This document shows positions 44,460 through 54,411 of a stretch of 64,000 nucleotides of DNA, piece after piece. The notes under the pieces were generated by a model that saw only the letters and a list, made by a program, of their open reading frames with translations, made no database searches and had not been told where the DNA came from. The stretch is from Henckelia pumila. Its lineage: Eukaryota; Streptophyta; Magnoliopsida; Lamiales; Gesneriaceae. Every line of letters begins with the position of its first letter. The stretch's first letter is position 1. The stretch spans positions 868,001-932,000 of the forward strand of contig NC_133123.1 of NCBI RefSeq assembly GCF_033568475.1, given 5' to 3'. The translations under genes were made by a program, and so were the position numbers.

Positions 44460-45393
44460 AATTTCTGAAAATTTTATTTTTATGATTCTGCGATTTTACG
44501 AAGATGCACAGACCCTTATCCGGACCCATACATGGGGTCCGTGCATACCTCTCTGCCAGCGCGCAGTTTTCTTGAAAAATCATATCTCGAGTTCAGTCGT
44601 CGGATCGAGCCAAAATTTGGACAACAGCTTCAAAACATCTTGAATTTGATTTTGAACGGTGAAGATTGGATTTAAATATCTCTAGCATTAAAAATAGATT
44701 TTTTGACAAGTGTTGCTTCGTAATTCATGCTTGCGGCTCTTTTCTTGCTCCAGAAATCATGATTTCTTCAATATTTCTACAAAAATAAACCCGGAGAGTA
44801 AAATTCACACACATGCAATAAATCATGAATAAAACTTATAAAAAACTATGAATGCATGCAAAATAAATAAAAAAAACAACACCAAAATATGCACACAAAA
44901 TGCACTTATCAGAAGACAACGAAAATATTTATACTATTGCAAAGGACTATTTTCAGTATAAAAATAAAAAAAATAAAACAAGGTTGTCCAACAAATAAAC
45001 AAAGAATAAAAGTATAAAAATGCAAATAATTGATAAAGCAACATTAAAACGATGGAAAACAAAAAAATTGTGAAAGAAAAAAATGGTTATATAGAGGAAT
45101 AAAAGACGTAGAAATGTAATGCATTATCTTTTTTTTTTTTCACATAACCTTTAGTGATAAAATAATTTTAATGGTATGTATTTTTATATCTTTTATTAAA
45201 TTTTATTTTATTAAATACGTCAAAACATCAAATTATATATTTTTCTCAATGTTTAAGTTATACAAAATTATAATATTAATTTATTATAATCATGGTTTGC
45301 AACAACTATAGATTCAATTAGATTTGTAACACATAAAATATTTGAACAAAGATTGTTCGCACTCATTTTATAATACATGTTATATGTATTATA
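44460..45393 (+). repeat. Repeat copy B, left part
   Basis: Direct, diverged copy of about 30470-31372, including the ACGAAGATGCAC-GACCCTTATCC segment, TCAGTATAAAAATAAAA and the AT-rich tail. Broken at the TA of a Stowaway-like MITE; it resumes at 53488. In copy A the site is uninterrupted. Confidence 0.85.
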
Positions 45394-45481
45394 CTCCTTT
45401 CGTGCCAATTATATTGTTCACATTTTTTTTTGTTTATTCCAAATATATAGTCATACATCATATTTAGTAATACTTTTTTTA
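45394..45481. mobile_element. Stowaway-like MITE, left part
   Basis: Starts CTCCTTTCGTGCC next to TA (45392-45393). The matching inverted end is GGACGAGGTGAG at 53476-53487 with TA at 53488-53489. After removing the caulimovirid unit and one 9-bp repeat, the MITE is 259 bp. TA duplication and CTCCnTCGT-type ends are the Stowaway signature. Confidence 0.75.
45473..45481. repeat. 9-bp TSD of caulimovirid unit 2, left
   Basis: cttttttta, identical to 53308-53316, both within MITE sequence. Confidence 0.8.
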
Positions 45482-46080
45482 GGGATAATTCCTAAATATA
45501 TCCCTCTAGTTTCGCTAACGAGCCAATTATATCCCTTTTGTTTTTCTTGCCCTGAAAATATCCCTTAATAATTAAAAAGTGTCTCGAACATGTCCTTGAA
45601 ACTAAATAATACCTATTCTTCCCTTTATTTCCCAATTTTATAACATTATGCATATGCCCATCATGCTTCCGTAAGATTAATTAAATTAAATACCTCTTTG
45701 ACCAAAGTGTCGTCGGGTCATACCTGCCGAGTTTTACGAAGTGTTCCTCACACCTCAACCACGCAGTCGCAACAGATGGTTTCTGCACAAGCTCCTTCAA
45801 CGACACCCAGCACAGCCTTAATTCGTTTTCTACCTTAAGGCGTACGGTATATAATATTAATTATAAAATATGAGCATGGATGAACAAGAGACTTAAGGAA
45901 ATTTATTCAGACAACATATTATTACATAAATCAACCTTCTTTGAAGAAGAGGAGATAACTAGTTTAGGTACTCATGGTAGCCTGATTCTTGAAATACATA
46001 AAATTAAAACTGAATACAAAATTAGAAAGAGAAATATTACAATGTTTTATTTGTAAGAAACTGAAGGGAATGATCGATGT
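45482..46080 (-). repeat. Left terminal region and leader (unit 2)
   Basis: About 600 bp downstream of the promoter on the minus strand. The outer 150 bp has degenerate units with CCC cores (ATATCCCT, ATATCCCTT, AATATCCCTT, TTCCCTTT). AATAAA on the minus strand lies at 46046-46051, about 55 bp after the TATA box, a spacing seen for caulimovirid polyadenylation signals. No ORF. Confidence 0.6.
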
Positions 46081-46102
46081 CTTCAGCTTCCTCAAAGGCC
46101 TG

Positions 46103-46111
46103 TATTTATAG
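46103..46111 (-). promoter_or_regulatory. TATA box of caulimovirid unit 2
   Basis: The minus strand reads CTATAAATA inside GAGCTTCAGCTATAAATACA, downstream of the last gene, in the position of the genomic RNA promoter. Confidence 0.65.
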
Positions 46112-46151
46112 CTGAAGCTCCACGCGTTTCACCGAGAAACTTCAGGGAATC

Positions 46152-46439
46152 TTACAGCTGTCTTGAATTATTTATGCCATTATTGATGGCATCTTTTGCC
46201 AGTGGAGGAGTCACATGTTTGACTTTTTTTTTGGATTTATTCTCCTCACATGCCTCCTTTATTGTTGTCGGGGCATCTTTTGCTTTTGCAGTGGGCCCCT
46301 GGGAAAACGCGGTTTTGGTGGTCCCTGTCCACCTTTGCTTGTCTCGGAAAAATCTTTTCGATCCGTTCGGGGTTTGAAGGTTTTTCTGAATTCTGGCTCC
46401 TTCTGGTTTGGACATTCTGGGCAGATATTCTCTGATCAT
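46152..46439 (-). CDS. Basic ORF overlapping the TAV-position gene (unit 2)
   Basis: 95 codons starting in an ATGA overlap with the upstream stop (46436-46438). Rich in Lys, Arg, Pro and Ala. It may be an independent reinitiated ORF, or the natural C terminus of the upstream gene after a frameshift. No domain recognised. Confidence 0.4.
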   Translation of the reverse strand: MIREYLPRMSKPEGARIQKNLQTPNGSKRFFRDKQRWTGTTKTAFSQGPTAKAKDAPTTIKEACEENKSKKKVKHVTPPLAKDAINNGINNSRQL

Positions 46440-47356
46440 CTTTCGATATGAGCCATGTTACAAAATTTTCGGCGAGTTTCTTTACTCCCTGGCAGCTTTC
46501 TGTTCCACAAAAAGTTACTCTTCTTTTCGAAGAGTTCTTCCGCAAACGCTGTAGTTTTTCCTGTCATTTTGTTTAACATGAATGATCCGTTCACAGAATT
46601 CTGATAAAATTTGAACGGAAACTTGACCTTGTCCATCTCAGTGAGACAAACCCAAATACCCCATGCCCTTCTGGTTGAAATTTCATTTTCTCCAAAAGTG
46701 GACACCAATGGTATTTCTTCAGATGTAGGATCCTTGATAAATCTCTGATTATTTATGTCAGGTCTCCTTAGCTTGATGAAATGAAAAGGCTCGTGTGATC
46801 CTTTCCCTGTAGGTTCTAGAGCTGCACTAAAGAAGTATAACTCGAGCGCATCTCCTCTGGACAAATGGTCATTATTCGCCCATGTTTCTTGGACCGCTTC
46901 CTGAATCCATTTTGGTAGCTGAGATATTTCCTGGAAGCCTGGTGAAGTTGTATAAACTGAGGCTAAAGCCCCAAATTCATACCATAGTTTTACATCCTTA
47001 TGACTGACATTATTTTTTAGCCAAACCCTTGGATATATTCCTGCAACATCAACCCTGCAAGTGATCGGGTTGATTTCACTTCTTGTACTTAATTTCTCCC
47101 ATCTTTGTTGATAAACCTGAAATGGAGAAATGACAGCTGGGTTAGTATCAATCTTAGATTTGCCCTTGTCAGTATTGGGCCTAAGATTAATCTCTTCCTC
47201 TTTTACCCCAGAGGCGGAGGATTGACTTGATGAGTTATCCTCATCAATTGTTGCTTTGCCTAGATCATCAAAAGCTGATGATAGATTAGCGCTTGTTTCT
47301 TGATTTACAACCTGTGGCTGTATTTTTTGTTTTTGTAAAACCAATGGTTTTAACAT
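46436..47356 (-). CDS. TAV-position protein (unit 2), ORF intact
   Basis: 306 codons. The Ser/Glu-rich N-terminal third is followed by a globular part from about residue 85 (FQVYQQRWEKLS, then PRVWLKNNVSHKDVKLWYEF and DALELYFFSAALEPTGKG). The place after RNase H and before the promoter is that of the caulimovirid inclusion body/transactivator gene. Its fold is not recognised with certainty. The start is three bases from the stop of the preceding small ORF, compatible with reinitiation. Confidence 0.55.
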   Translation of the reverse strand: MLKPLVLQKQKIQPQVVNQETSANLSSAFDDLGKATIDEDNSSSQSSASGVKEEEINLRPNTDKGKSKIDTNPAVISPFQVYQQRWEKLSTRSEINPITCRVDVAGIYPRVWLKNNVSHKDVKLWYEFGALASVYTTSPGFQEISQLPKWIQEAVQETWANNDHLSRGDALELYFFSAALEPTGKGSHEPFHFIKLRRPDINNQRFIKDPTSEEIPLVSTFGENEISTRRAWGIWVCLTEMDKVKFPFKFYQNSVNGSFMLNKMTGKTTAFAEELFEKKSNFLWNRKLPGSKETRRKFCNMAHIER

Positions 47357-47359
47357 TTT

Positions 47360-47608
47360 TTATTTCTGAGAAACCAATGGTTTCTCTATGGCACGCATAA
47401 TCGGCCCTTGAATAGCAGCCCATAGTTGAGTTTGAGCTTGCATACATCCTGTGATTCGATTGGATACTTTGATCCGATCAGCTTGTTGTAACCTTCCTGC
47501 CATATCAACACTTATGACAAGTTGGTTGAACTCAGTTTGAAGCAACCCAAGGTGTTCCCTGAGATGCCTCTGCATTTTCATGATGGAATCTACGTCATTG
47601 CCTTCCAT
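47360..47608 (-). CDS. Small helical ORF between RNase H and TAV-position gene (unit 2)
   Basis: 82 codons, predicted mostly helical by composition (MQRHLREHLGLLQTEFNQL). No family recognised. Its start overlaps the end of the pol frame. Confidence 0.4.
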   Translation of the reverse strand: MEGNDVDSIMKMQRHLREHLGLLQTEFNQLVISVDMAGRLQQADRIKVSNRITGCMQAQTQLWAAIQGPIMRAIEKPLVSQK

Positions 47609-49619
47609 CTCTTGTTAAGAAATCTGCAAGAATATTTTCATGAGATTTAATAATAACAATATCAAAAGTATAATTTTGACATAAAGCTTGCCACCTTAAT
47701 AACCTAGCTTTCTCAGGTTTAGATTCAATCTTATTTCTTAAGAAAGCTTTTACCTGAGTGTTATCAATTTTCAAAGTGAATTTTTTAGCAAGTAAAAATA
47801 ATGGCCATTTTTCGAAATCTCATTTAACTGCATAAAATTCCTTCTCGTTGATATGCCATCTGATTGCCTCGGATTCTGAAAAAATACCGCTACAATATCT
47901 GCATGGTATTTCTCCATCTGGAGTGATTTTAGTAAGCACTGCTGCCCACCATTCGTCACTGGCATCCGTGAATAACACCAGATCATCTTCATCCATGGGT
48001 ATAGCCATTTTTGGGAGATTCTTACATATCTCCTTTAATTGGTTCACCCCTTTAGTGTGGTCATCGGTCCATATAAACCTTGCATCCTTTTTTAACAAAG
48101 GACTGAACACCTTTCGGTACATTGCCTGATTGTTTATGAACATTCCTGCAAAATTAACTACACCTAGAAAACTTTGAAATTGTTTTACATCTTTGAGTTT
48201 ATCTGGAAAATTCTTTACCTTTTCCACAATATGGGGTTGTAGAATTATTCCAGTTTCATCAATCTCAATTCCAAGGAATTCAATTTTCCTTGTTGCTATG
48301 ACGGCTTTCTTCTCAGATAAAACCAGTCCTTCCTGTTTACAAATTTTAGAGAAAATCTCTAAATGTTTAACATGTTCATCTATATTTTTTGATGCTATAA
48401 GAATATCATCAATATAAACAAACATGAAGTTTAAATAATCTTTAAAAAGATTATCCATCTTTCTTTGAAATATTTGGGGTGCATTTGCCAATCCCATAGG
48501 CATAACTTCCCAAATATAGTGTCCTTGTGGCGTAGAGAAGGCTGTGAATTTTTTACTGCCTTCTTCCATCTGAATCTGGTAAAACCCAGACTTACAATCA
48601 AATTTTGAGAACACTCTAGCATTTCGCGCACAGCTAATTAGATGTTCTCTACTGGGTATGAAGTACCCATCAAACTCTAGGATTTTATTAATACCTTGGT
48701 AGTTAATAACCAACCTGGGTTTCCCTCTTTTTATTTCACCATGATTTCTGAAAAGAAAACCTAGGCTGCTATATGGTGAAACTCCTTCTTTGATTAGGCC
48801 AAGATCCAGATGTTTCTTGATAATCATTCTCATATCCTTTTGATCTGTTATGTTCATCGGGATGGGCTTATATCTGACAAATTCATACTCTTTGCCTTCC
48901 TTTAAAGTAAGGTTGTCTTTGAGTTGATTTCTATCCCACCAAGCCAAAGGATGCTCGTTGTAACTTTCTTTGAGCCTCTTCTTGACATCTTCAAGGGATA
49001 TTTTATTTTCTAACTCTATATCTCTGTGATTTAGAGTTACCTTGAGAAGCTCCATATCTTCTGTTTGGAGTTCTTGTTTTGTTGTTATCTTCAACATGGT
49101 TTCTCCAAACCTTCTTGGATCTTTCATTTTTGGGTGAAAAAGTTGTCCTTTATCACCACGCTGGCTGCAAAATATTATCGGCAATTGTCGATAAAAAGCC
49201 ACCTTGAGTCTTTGAACGATGATTTTATGATCACAAATTGTAGTGAACATAAGTTTTCTTGACTCATTTTCTTGTGTGTACTTCTTAAACATTTGTAAGA
49301 AGTTATTTCCTAACAGGATATCAGCTCCTGTATCATGGAAATAGATTGGTGGTGTCTTTATCTTGTACCAAGGTGTCTGACCTGCTCCTCCCATAAGGAT
49401 CTCTGCTTGTTTTATTCCTTTACAAAGAATTAAAATTCTTCGAGAGAAATCTCGTCCAGCAGTTTTTGGTAATTCTTCTTCACATTCTTCAGGGAAGACT
49501 CCTCTTTTTGCTGTACAAATTCCTGCTCCTGAATCAATATAAGATGCAAAGTATTCAGCCTTATATTGTTCATACAACATCCCTATCGGAATGTATATGG
49601 AGAATGGACTTGTTTTCAT
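47605..49619 (-). pseudogene. Caulimovirid protease-RT-RNase H polyprotein (unit 2), one stop
   Basis: Starts at 49619 in an ATGA overlap with the preceding ORF. Protease with YIDSGAGICTA (near residue 30) and DILLGNNFLQMF. RT with FSKFDCKSGFYQIQM and catalytic YIDDILIAS. RNase H starts VLFTDASDEWW. A TGA at 47820-47822 falls within RNase H (after EFYAVK); the same frame then continues to about 47605 and ends just past a DFLTRD-type motif. Apart from this stop the frame is intact and RT catalytic residues are present. Confidence 0.9.
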
Positions 49620-49882
49620 TTTTTAAAGGGATTACTAAATGGCTCTGCCATTTTTAACAGACTGTGTTGTAACTCAGTAATCCGATTAAGACTATTCGCC
49701 TTTAGTTTTTCTAAGGCTTCAGAAGGTAGAGTATGGTTGCATCTTTCTACCTCTTCAATGCGTTCTAGTAAATCATGTTCATGACTTACTAATTTCAACA
49801 ACTGCTTCTTCCTCTGTTTGTATACAGAGTTTTCAAATTTGATTAAGGGATTGTCCCTTATCCACTTCTCTTGATTTTCCAT
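49616..49882 (-). CDS. Coiled-coil small ORF (unit 2)
   Basis: 88 codons, Leu/Glu/Lys-rich with heptad-like spacing at residues 28-75. The stop overlaps the pol start. No family recognised. It could be a nucleic-acid-binding or virion-associated partner, but that is speculation. Confidence 0.4.
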   Translation of the reverse strand: MENQEKWIRDNPLIKFENSVYKQRKKQLLKLVSHEHDLLERIEEVERCNHTLPSEALEKLKANSLNRITELQHSLLKMAEPFSNPFKK

Positions 49883-49894
49883 CTCGTAGAATTC

Positions 49895-50260
49895 TTATTG
49901 AATCCTCCAAGTCTTTTCTTTTGCCATGAACTCTATTCCTTTTTCAAGGCGTTTCCATGGTTTATGGTCCTCCAAAAATTCTAGGCCAAGAATGAGCGGA
50001 TCCACTTTTTTTCCTGGAATTCCACTGATTTGAATTTCCAATTCTCCCACATTTATCACTCCTTGGTAAGTTCCTTTTTCATGTTGTTCCAAATAGTAAA
50101 TCGAGTTACAAGGGAACTGGTTTCGGTGACTTGTAATTTCGAATACTATTTTTATTTCTTTCCATCCTTCTGGAGATCTAAATTTTCCTATTATAGAAAA
50201 CTCTTTTTCCTCTGGTGGAATTTCTTGAATAGGAGATTTGTCACATCTTCTGCTTGTCAT
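49895..50260 (-). CDS. ORF before pol with a protease-like stretch (unit 2)
   Basis: 121 codons. Near the end DPLILGLEFLEDHKPW resembles the ILGNNFL-type helix-loop of retropepsins, but I see no D-S/T-G active site in this ORF. The true protease lies in the downstream polyprotein. It may be a protease-like relic or an unrelated protein. Confidence 0.35.
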   Translation of the reverse strand: MTSRRCDKSPIQEIPPEEKEFSIIGKFRSPEGWKEIKIVFEITSHRNQFPCNSIYYLEQHEKGTYQGVINVGELEIQISGIPGKKVDPLILGLEFLEDHKPWKRLEKGIEFMAKEKTWRIQ

Positions 50261-50284
50261 TCGGTTTCCTTGGAAAGATAACCT

Positions 50285-51127
50285 TCAGGGTTCTATTTTT
50301 AGATCTCTGTATAGAACCGGTCTGTCTTGAATTTGAATGTCTGTTTCCTGAATTAAAGGAAACTCGATTCTTTCCGGATATATTGCTTGAGCAACTTTCC
50401 CAAAGATCTCTGGAATTTCAATGAACTCATTTCTAATAAATAATTCAGAATGGTGAGTATTAGAAAGAGCATATGAAATTTGATATGTAATAGAATATGG
50501 TCTATTACCTTCCTTCATTAGTCTTTTTTCCTTGAAGTTTTGATGCAATGTTAAGGCTCGACTAAAGTCCCTGTCAGCTAAATTGTAGGCTATTCTTGGA
50601 TAAATAACTCCTACAATTTTTCCTGCACAAAGATTACCTGAGATAGTACCCAGGACAACATCTTGAATATTCCCCATTCTTTTATCGCATACTACGATAT
50701 CTATGGGTGAATCTATTCCTTCTTTAAAAGTTACTGCCTTAATCATTATTTGGATTGCTTCAATATGAATCCAAGACATCGTCCTTGCTACTTCTCCTTT
50801 CAACTTTTGTAATTCCTCTCTTATTTCTTCAAAAGGAATTAACTGCATCTCGATTTGATTACTGGTTAATTCCATAGGGATTGCCATTTCTCTTCTGGAT
50901 ACCTTATAAATCAAATTATGTCTTCTTTGTCTTAGTCCTAGATTACCTAAGACTCTTTCAACTTGTCCTGCCGAAAATCCTTGGTACTTTTGTAATGTTG
51001 GATTTTCTCTCATAATTCTTTGAACCATATTATGAGATATCGTGGTTTGACTAAAGAACCCAGCCAAACTTTCGTGTGTTTCATGCCGAAACACTTCCTC
51101 TTTACTCTGATTCTGATTCTGATTCAT
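50285..51127 (-). CDS. Caulimovirid movement protein (unit 2), ORF intact
   Basis: About 280 codons from the ATG at 51127 (MNQNQNQSKEE); an in-frame ATG at 51178 is also open, but the viral start is probably 51127, overlapping the CP end by 26 bp. The core has WIHIEAIQIMIKAVTFKEG, then IDSPIDIVVCDKR and LGTISGNLCAGKIVGVIYP, parallel to unit 1's HIGGIEIIV, IDTPIEI and GKIEGNLC. Tubule-forming transport through plasmodesmata is the known family role. Confidence 0.85.
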   Translation of the reverse strand: MNQNQNQSKEEVFRHETHESLAGFFSQTTISHNMVQRIMRENPTLQKYQGFSAGQVERVLGNLGLRQRRHNLIYKVSRREMAIPMELTSNQIEMQLIPFEEIREELQKLKGEVARTMSWIHIEAIQIMIKAVTFKEGIDSPIDIVVCDKRMGNIQDVVLGTISGNLCAGKIVGVIYPRIAYNLADRDFSRALTLHQNFKEKRLMKEGNRPYSITYQISYALSNTHHSELFIRNEFIEIPEIFGKVAQAIYPERIEFPLIQETDIQIQDRPVLYRDLKIEP

Positions 51128-52416
51128 CCTCAGAATCTTCTTGACTAAACAATATCTCTTCTTCGTATATGCTTTCATCTAAGGGGATATCCTCAAATTG
51201 ATATACTTGGACTAGATTTTGAAAGAAGACTGCATCATCCATATCTGAAGTTGCCTCAAAGAGTTTAACTCCTTTTTTCTCGTTTTCTGGACAATTTGTA
51301 GATATATGTCTTCTTGCTCCACATGTCCAGCAGTTGCAATCTTTGAAACTTTCACTTGCTCTTGTTTGAGTTCTTCTGAAAGTTCTTCTTGATGGTGTTC
51401 TTCCCCTGCTTTGTGATGAACTAGTTACTGGGGATGTTCTTGTAGGTCCACTTCTTCTTCCTGATCTATAAGATCTGGTCTTTTGTTTGGATCAAAATGT
51501 TCTTGGTTTCCAAGAACTTCTCATTCTTTTATTATAGGGATTATTTCTAAATTTCTTCCTTTTAAATCTCTGTGATCTATTTCAAATGATCGTTGGAAGA
51601 TCATTTTCTCTACAACATAAAGGTGTACGTTTATTTATATCCCTTATTTTCTTGTAGTTCTTCTGTAATGCTGCCATATGACACCATTCTGCCAATTTTC
51701 CTTTTAAAAAGGACGCACGTCTTGCCAATATATCAAGATGACCTGGAACGTATTCTTTAATCAGCATTTCTCTCCAAGGACTTGGCATTTTTGCGAAAAA
51801 TAGCTGAATAGCTACATTTTCTTCAACTCCTAAATTCCATCTGTATTTAGTGAATAACATAATGTATTCATCAACTAAACAGATGTCATGTAATTCGAGG
51901 CTGTACAGAGCTTGAGTATATCTTCTCTTTTTTTCTGTATCTTGATTATTGAAATAGTCTACCCCTATGAATTGTGCTTTGAATAGGGTGGCTATTCTTT
52001 CTCCAATCTCGCAGGGATTCTCCTGCTAAGATTGATTCCTTTGTGTCTGGCATAGTCATCTCCCAAGCAATCTTGACAGATCCCATTAGACTCATTTCTA
52101 GATGTTTAATGAATCCTTCTTTATTGAGATCTAATGTCCCTGCTGCAATTCTCATAGCTGACGTCCAATCATCTATAAGATCTTCTCTGTTTTTGAAGTC
52201 CAAAACATCAAGGTTTAACATAACCCCATAAGGATGTATTGGGTCTAAAACAGTTTTCCCGTAAGGAGTTTGATGGAGTGGGATTTTATTCCTTCTTGAT
52301 CTGGTACCTGCTGGATGTGAATATTCTCCAACCTGGAACTCACTATGTGGTTCTTCTGTTTTAACCACATATCTTGGGGGATTCCCTATGGGATGTTCAC
52401 ATTCAGGGGAATTCAT
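51102..52416 (-). pseudogene. Caulimovirid coat protein (unit 2), broken
   Basis: The N-terminal part is open at 51946-52416 (PHPYGVMLNLDVLDF, then a helical core). A different frame is open at 51582-51860 (PSPWREMLIKEY). The original frame family then carries the zinc knuckle C-W-T-C-x4-H-x4-C at about 51285-51330 and an acidic Glu/Ser tail ending at 51102. Two or more frameshifts or stops between 51360 and 51946 break it. CP precedes MP here, unlike unit 1. Confidence 0.75.
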
Positions 52417-52499
52417 TTTTAGATCTACTACTTTGAGATTCGCAAAAGAATCCGCAAGATCTTATAGATCCTCGAGATTTAATCTTTCTAAAGTAGTCA

Positions 52500-52871
52500 T
52501 CAGAAAGTGTTTTTCTCTGATACTGCTTTTATAAGATTAATCATCCTTTCATCATCAGTTAAAGGTTTTTGAACCATTTTGGTTTTACCTTTCTGATGTA
52601 ACAGAGGTTCGGTACCAAATGAGAGTGGTAGTTTTCCTCCTGTATTTCCCTTTCTAGAACCAGAAGAGTGTTCTAGATTTGTGATTTTGGTTTGAAGATC
52701 CTTTAGAGTTCCAAGAATTTCTTCTTGTTTCTTAAGGATTTCGTCCATTTTCCGAGGTATCTCATACAGCTGATTGCTGTAATATTGTACCGTCTTTTGA
52801 ATTTCTCTAAGATCTCCGGAGAGTTTAGAGGAATCTGGTGTGATCTTTAAAAATTGAGAATTAGAAATCAT
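52500..52871 (-). CDS. VAP-like coiled-coil ORF (unit 2)
   Basis: 123 codons. Residues 20-70 have a clear heptad pattern (KTVQYYSNQLYEIP, then ILKKQEEILGTLKDLQTKI), followed by a basic Gly/Lys-rich C-terminal region. This layout (N-terminal coiled coil, basic tail, about 130 residues) is that of caulimovirid virion-associated proteins. First gene after the PBS. Confidence 0.6.
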   Translation of the reverse strand: MISNSQFLKITPDSSKLSGDLREIQKTVQYYSNQLYEIPRKMDEILKKQEEILGTLKDLQTKITNLEHSSGSRKGNTGGKLPLSFGTEPLLHQKGKTKMVQKPLTDDERMINLIKAVSEKNTF

Positions 52872-53088
52872 AATTCTTTAATTTCTTTAGAGAGCATAAA
52901 AGACCTAAGCCTCCTTAATTTTTGTAAAAAATCTATTTTAAATAGATTCACTTGTTCATAGGATTTCATATAAATGAAATCCTCCTGGTTCAAACTTTTG
53001 TTTGAATCCATGGTTTGTTGAAAATCTCTTCTCAACAAAGAAAAGTATGATTTAATGAATAATATAAAGTCTGAATAAAATTACCTAG

Positions 53089-53100
53089 GCTTTGATACCA
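53089..53100 (-). promoter_or_regulatory. tRNA-Met PBS (unit 2)
   Basis: The minus strand reads TGGTATCAAAGC, one mismatch from the initiator tRNA-Met complement, about 200 bp from the right end of the unit. Confidence 0.8.
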
Positions 53101-53307
53101 TTTTGTGAGCCAAAGGGAAAAAAAATTAAAATAAGGATAGTATAGGAAATTTTTTAGTTTGGAGGACATATCAGGGAACCTTTTTAGTTTGGAGGACATT
53201 TCAGGGAACTTTTTTATAAAAAGAGAGACGTAATTGGCCTCGAAAAATGTGTTAGTATATTTTTGGGAAAGTTAGGAAACTTTAGGGGCATAGTCAATAA
53301 TTATCCC
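53101..53307. repeat. Right terminal region (unit 2)
   Basis: Read as reverse complement: GGGATAATT, CCCCT, AGTTTCCTAAC, then two near-identical copies of a 30-bp unit with TTCCCTGA-ATGTCCTCC and AAACTAAAAA. The structure mirrors the left end and resembles the termini of unit 1. Confidence 0.65.
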
Positions 53308-53487
53308 CTTTTTTTACAATCTTTACTAATATACCCCTATTAACTACACCTTGAAAATTGTGCAATAATTTTTTAATAAATTAAATAGGGATAAAATAGA
53401 AAGTTTATATAAAATTTACTTTCCCTATAAATTTTTCTTAATTCATGTGAAAACTAAAACAAGACAACATATATAGGACGAGGTGAG
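53308..53487. mobile_element. 9-bp TSD and right part of Stowaway-like MITE
   Basis: 53308-53316 is the cttttttta duplication. 53317-53487 is the rest of the MITE, ending GGACGAGGTGAG before TA. Confidence 0.75.
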
Positions 53488-54290
53488 TATTATATTAAAT
53501 TTTACTATTGACTAAATATCATGAAAATCATTAATTAATATTCTTATCTCATTTATTTAATAACAGTACTTATCTATAATAAAAAGTATTACTACGTGCG
53601 ATACACGTAACTTTTACTAGTATAAATAAATATATAAATAAAATTATTAATTTAAAAAAATTGGTTTTTTTTGTGGTTTTGGTTTTGAAATATATAATCC
53701 GAAACCGAACGAATTAGTTTCAACATCTATATCCGAATTTCAAATTTTGATTTTCATTTCGGTTCGGTGTTTTGTTTTTTCGTTTTGGATTTACGATTTT
53801 TTAAATTTTATTCAAAGTTTGAAAACTCTTACTATCAATGAAATCATAATTAAAATAACAATTTCTATTTCTGATATTAATTCGGAAATAGGAAAACCTT
53901 CGTTTTCGTAATCCCCATCTTGGAAATTTTTTTTAATATAATTATTTCAATTTTGTCAAGATACATATAAATGGCTTCTTTTTCTTTATCTTTTTCATTT
54001 TTCTAGCCAAAAAAAAAAAAAAAAACCATAAATGTCATCACGCCATATATATACAATCAGCCATCAACTTCGAATTCATTACTAATTTACCATATCTATG
54101 TAAAAGCTTATGTCTCTAACATTCTCTATAAATATCACCACGTACGCCATATATACACAATAATTTTCTCTACAAATTACATCTATCCGACGCAGAACAT
54201 GAAGTTCATTGGGTGGTTCTCATCATATGTTATAATATATTAGAACCTGCTCAAAATCTAAATCAAAATCAAAGCTACGTAGCAACCAGA
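53488..54290 (+). repeat. Repeat copy B, continued
   Basis: Continues the direct copy of 31373-32593 without the LTR fragment. Includes the Helitron-like end ACGTGCGATACACGT and CTAG at 53617-53620 (hairpin degraded), AAACCGAACGA, ACCTTCGTTTTCG and a poly(A) run at 54007-54023. Confidence 0.75.
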
Positions 54291-54411
54291 ATGGGGCGAT
54301 TGTACAACGCGATGTAACTCCTGAAGTCGACAATGATGATGGTACTCCTGCAAATTGCCGCAACCGTTGTCAACCTGTTGTACAGAATGGCAACGCCCTT
54401 ATCTTTGAAAG
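54291..54411 (+). pseudogene. WAT1 exon fragment, copy B left
   Basis: Shorter version of 32594-32787. It starts ATGGGGCGATTG; a TAA replaces the Lys codon after the second Met, and an internal deletion joins the helix-1 end directly to CCCTTATCTTTGAAAG at the splice donor. Confidence 0.75.

Larger units (their letters stand above)
45482..53307 (-). mobile_element. Endogenous caulimovirid unit 2 with inverted termini and 9-bp TSD
   Basis: 7826 bp. Ends are GGGATAATT and its exact inverse AATTATCCC, with further loose inverted similarity over about 45 bp (CCCT, AGTTTC, TAAC blocks). On the minus strand: PBS 53089-53100, VAP-like, CP, MP, two small ORFs, PR-RT-RNase H, small ORF, TAV-position gene, basic ORF, promoter. 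The CP-before-MP order differs from unit 1 and recalls cavemovirus/solendovirus-type genomes. It is a separate virus lineage from unit 1. Less decayed, with several intact ORFs. Confidence 0.85.
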
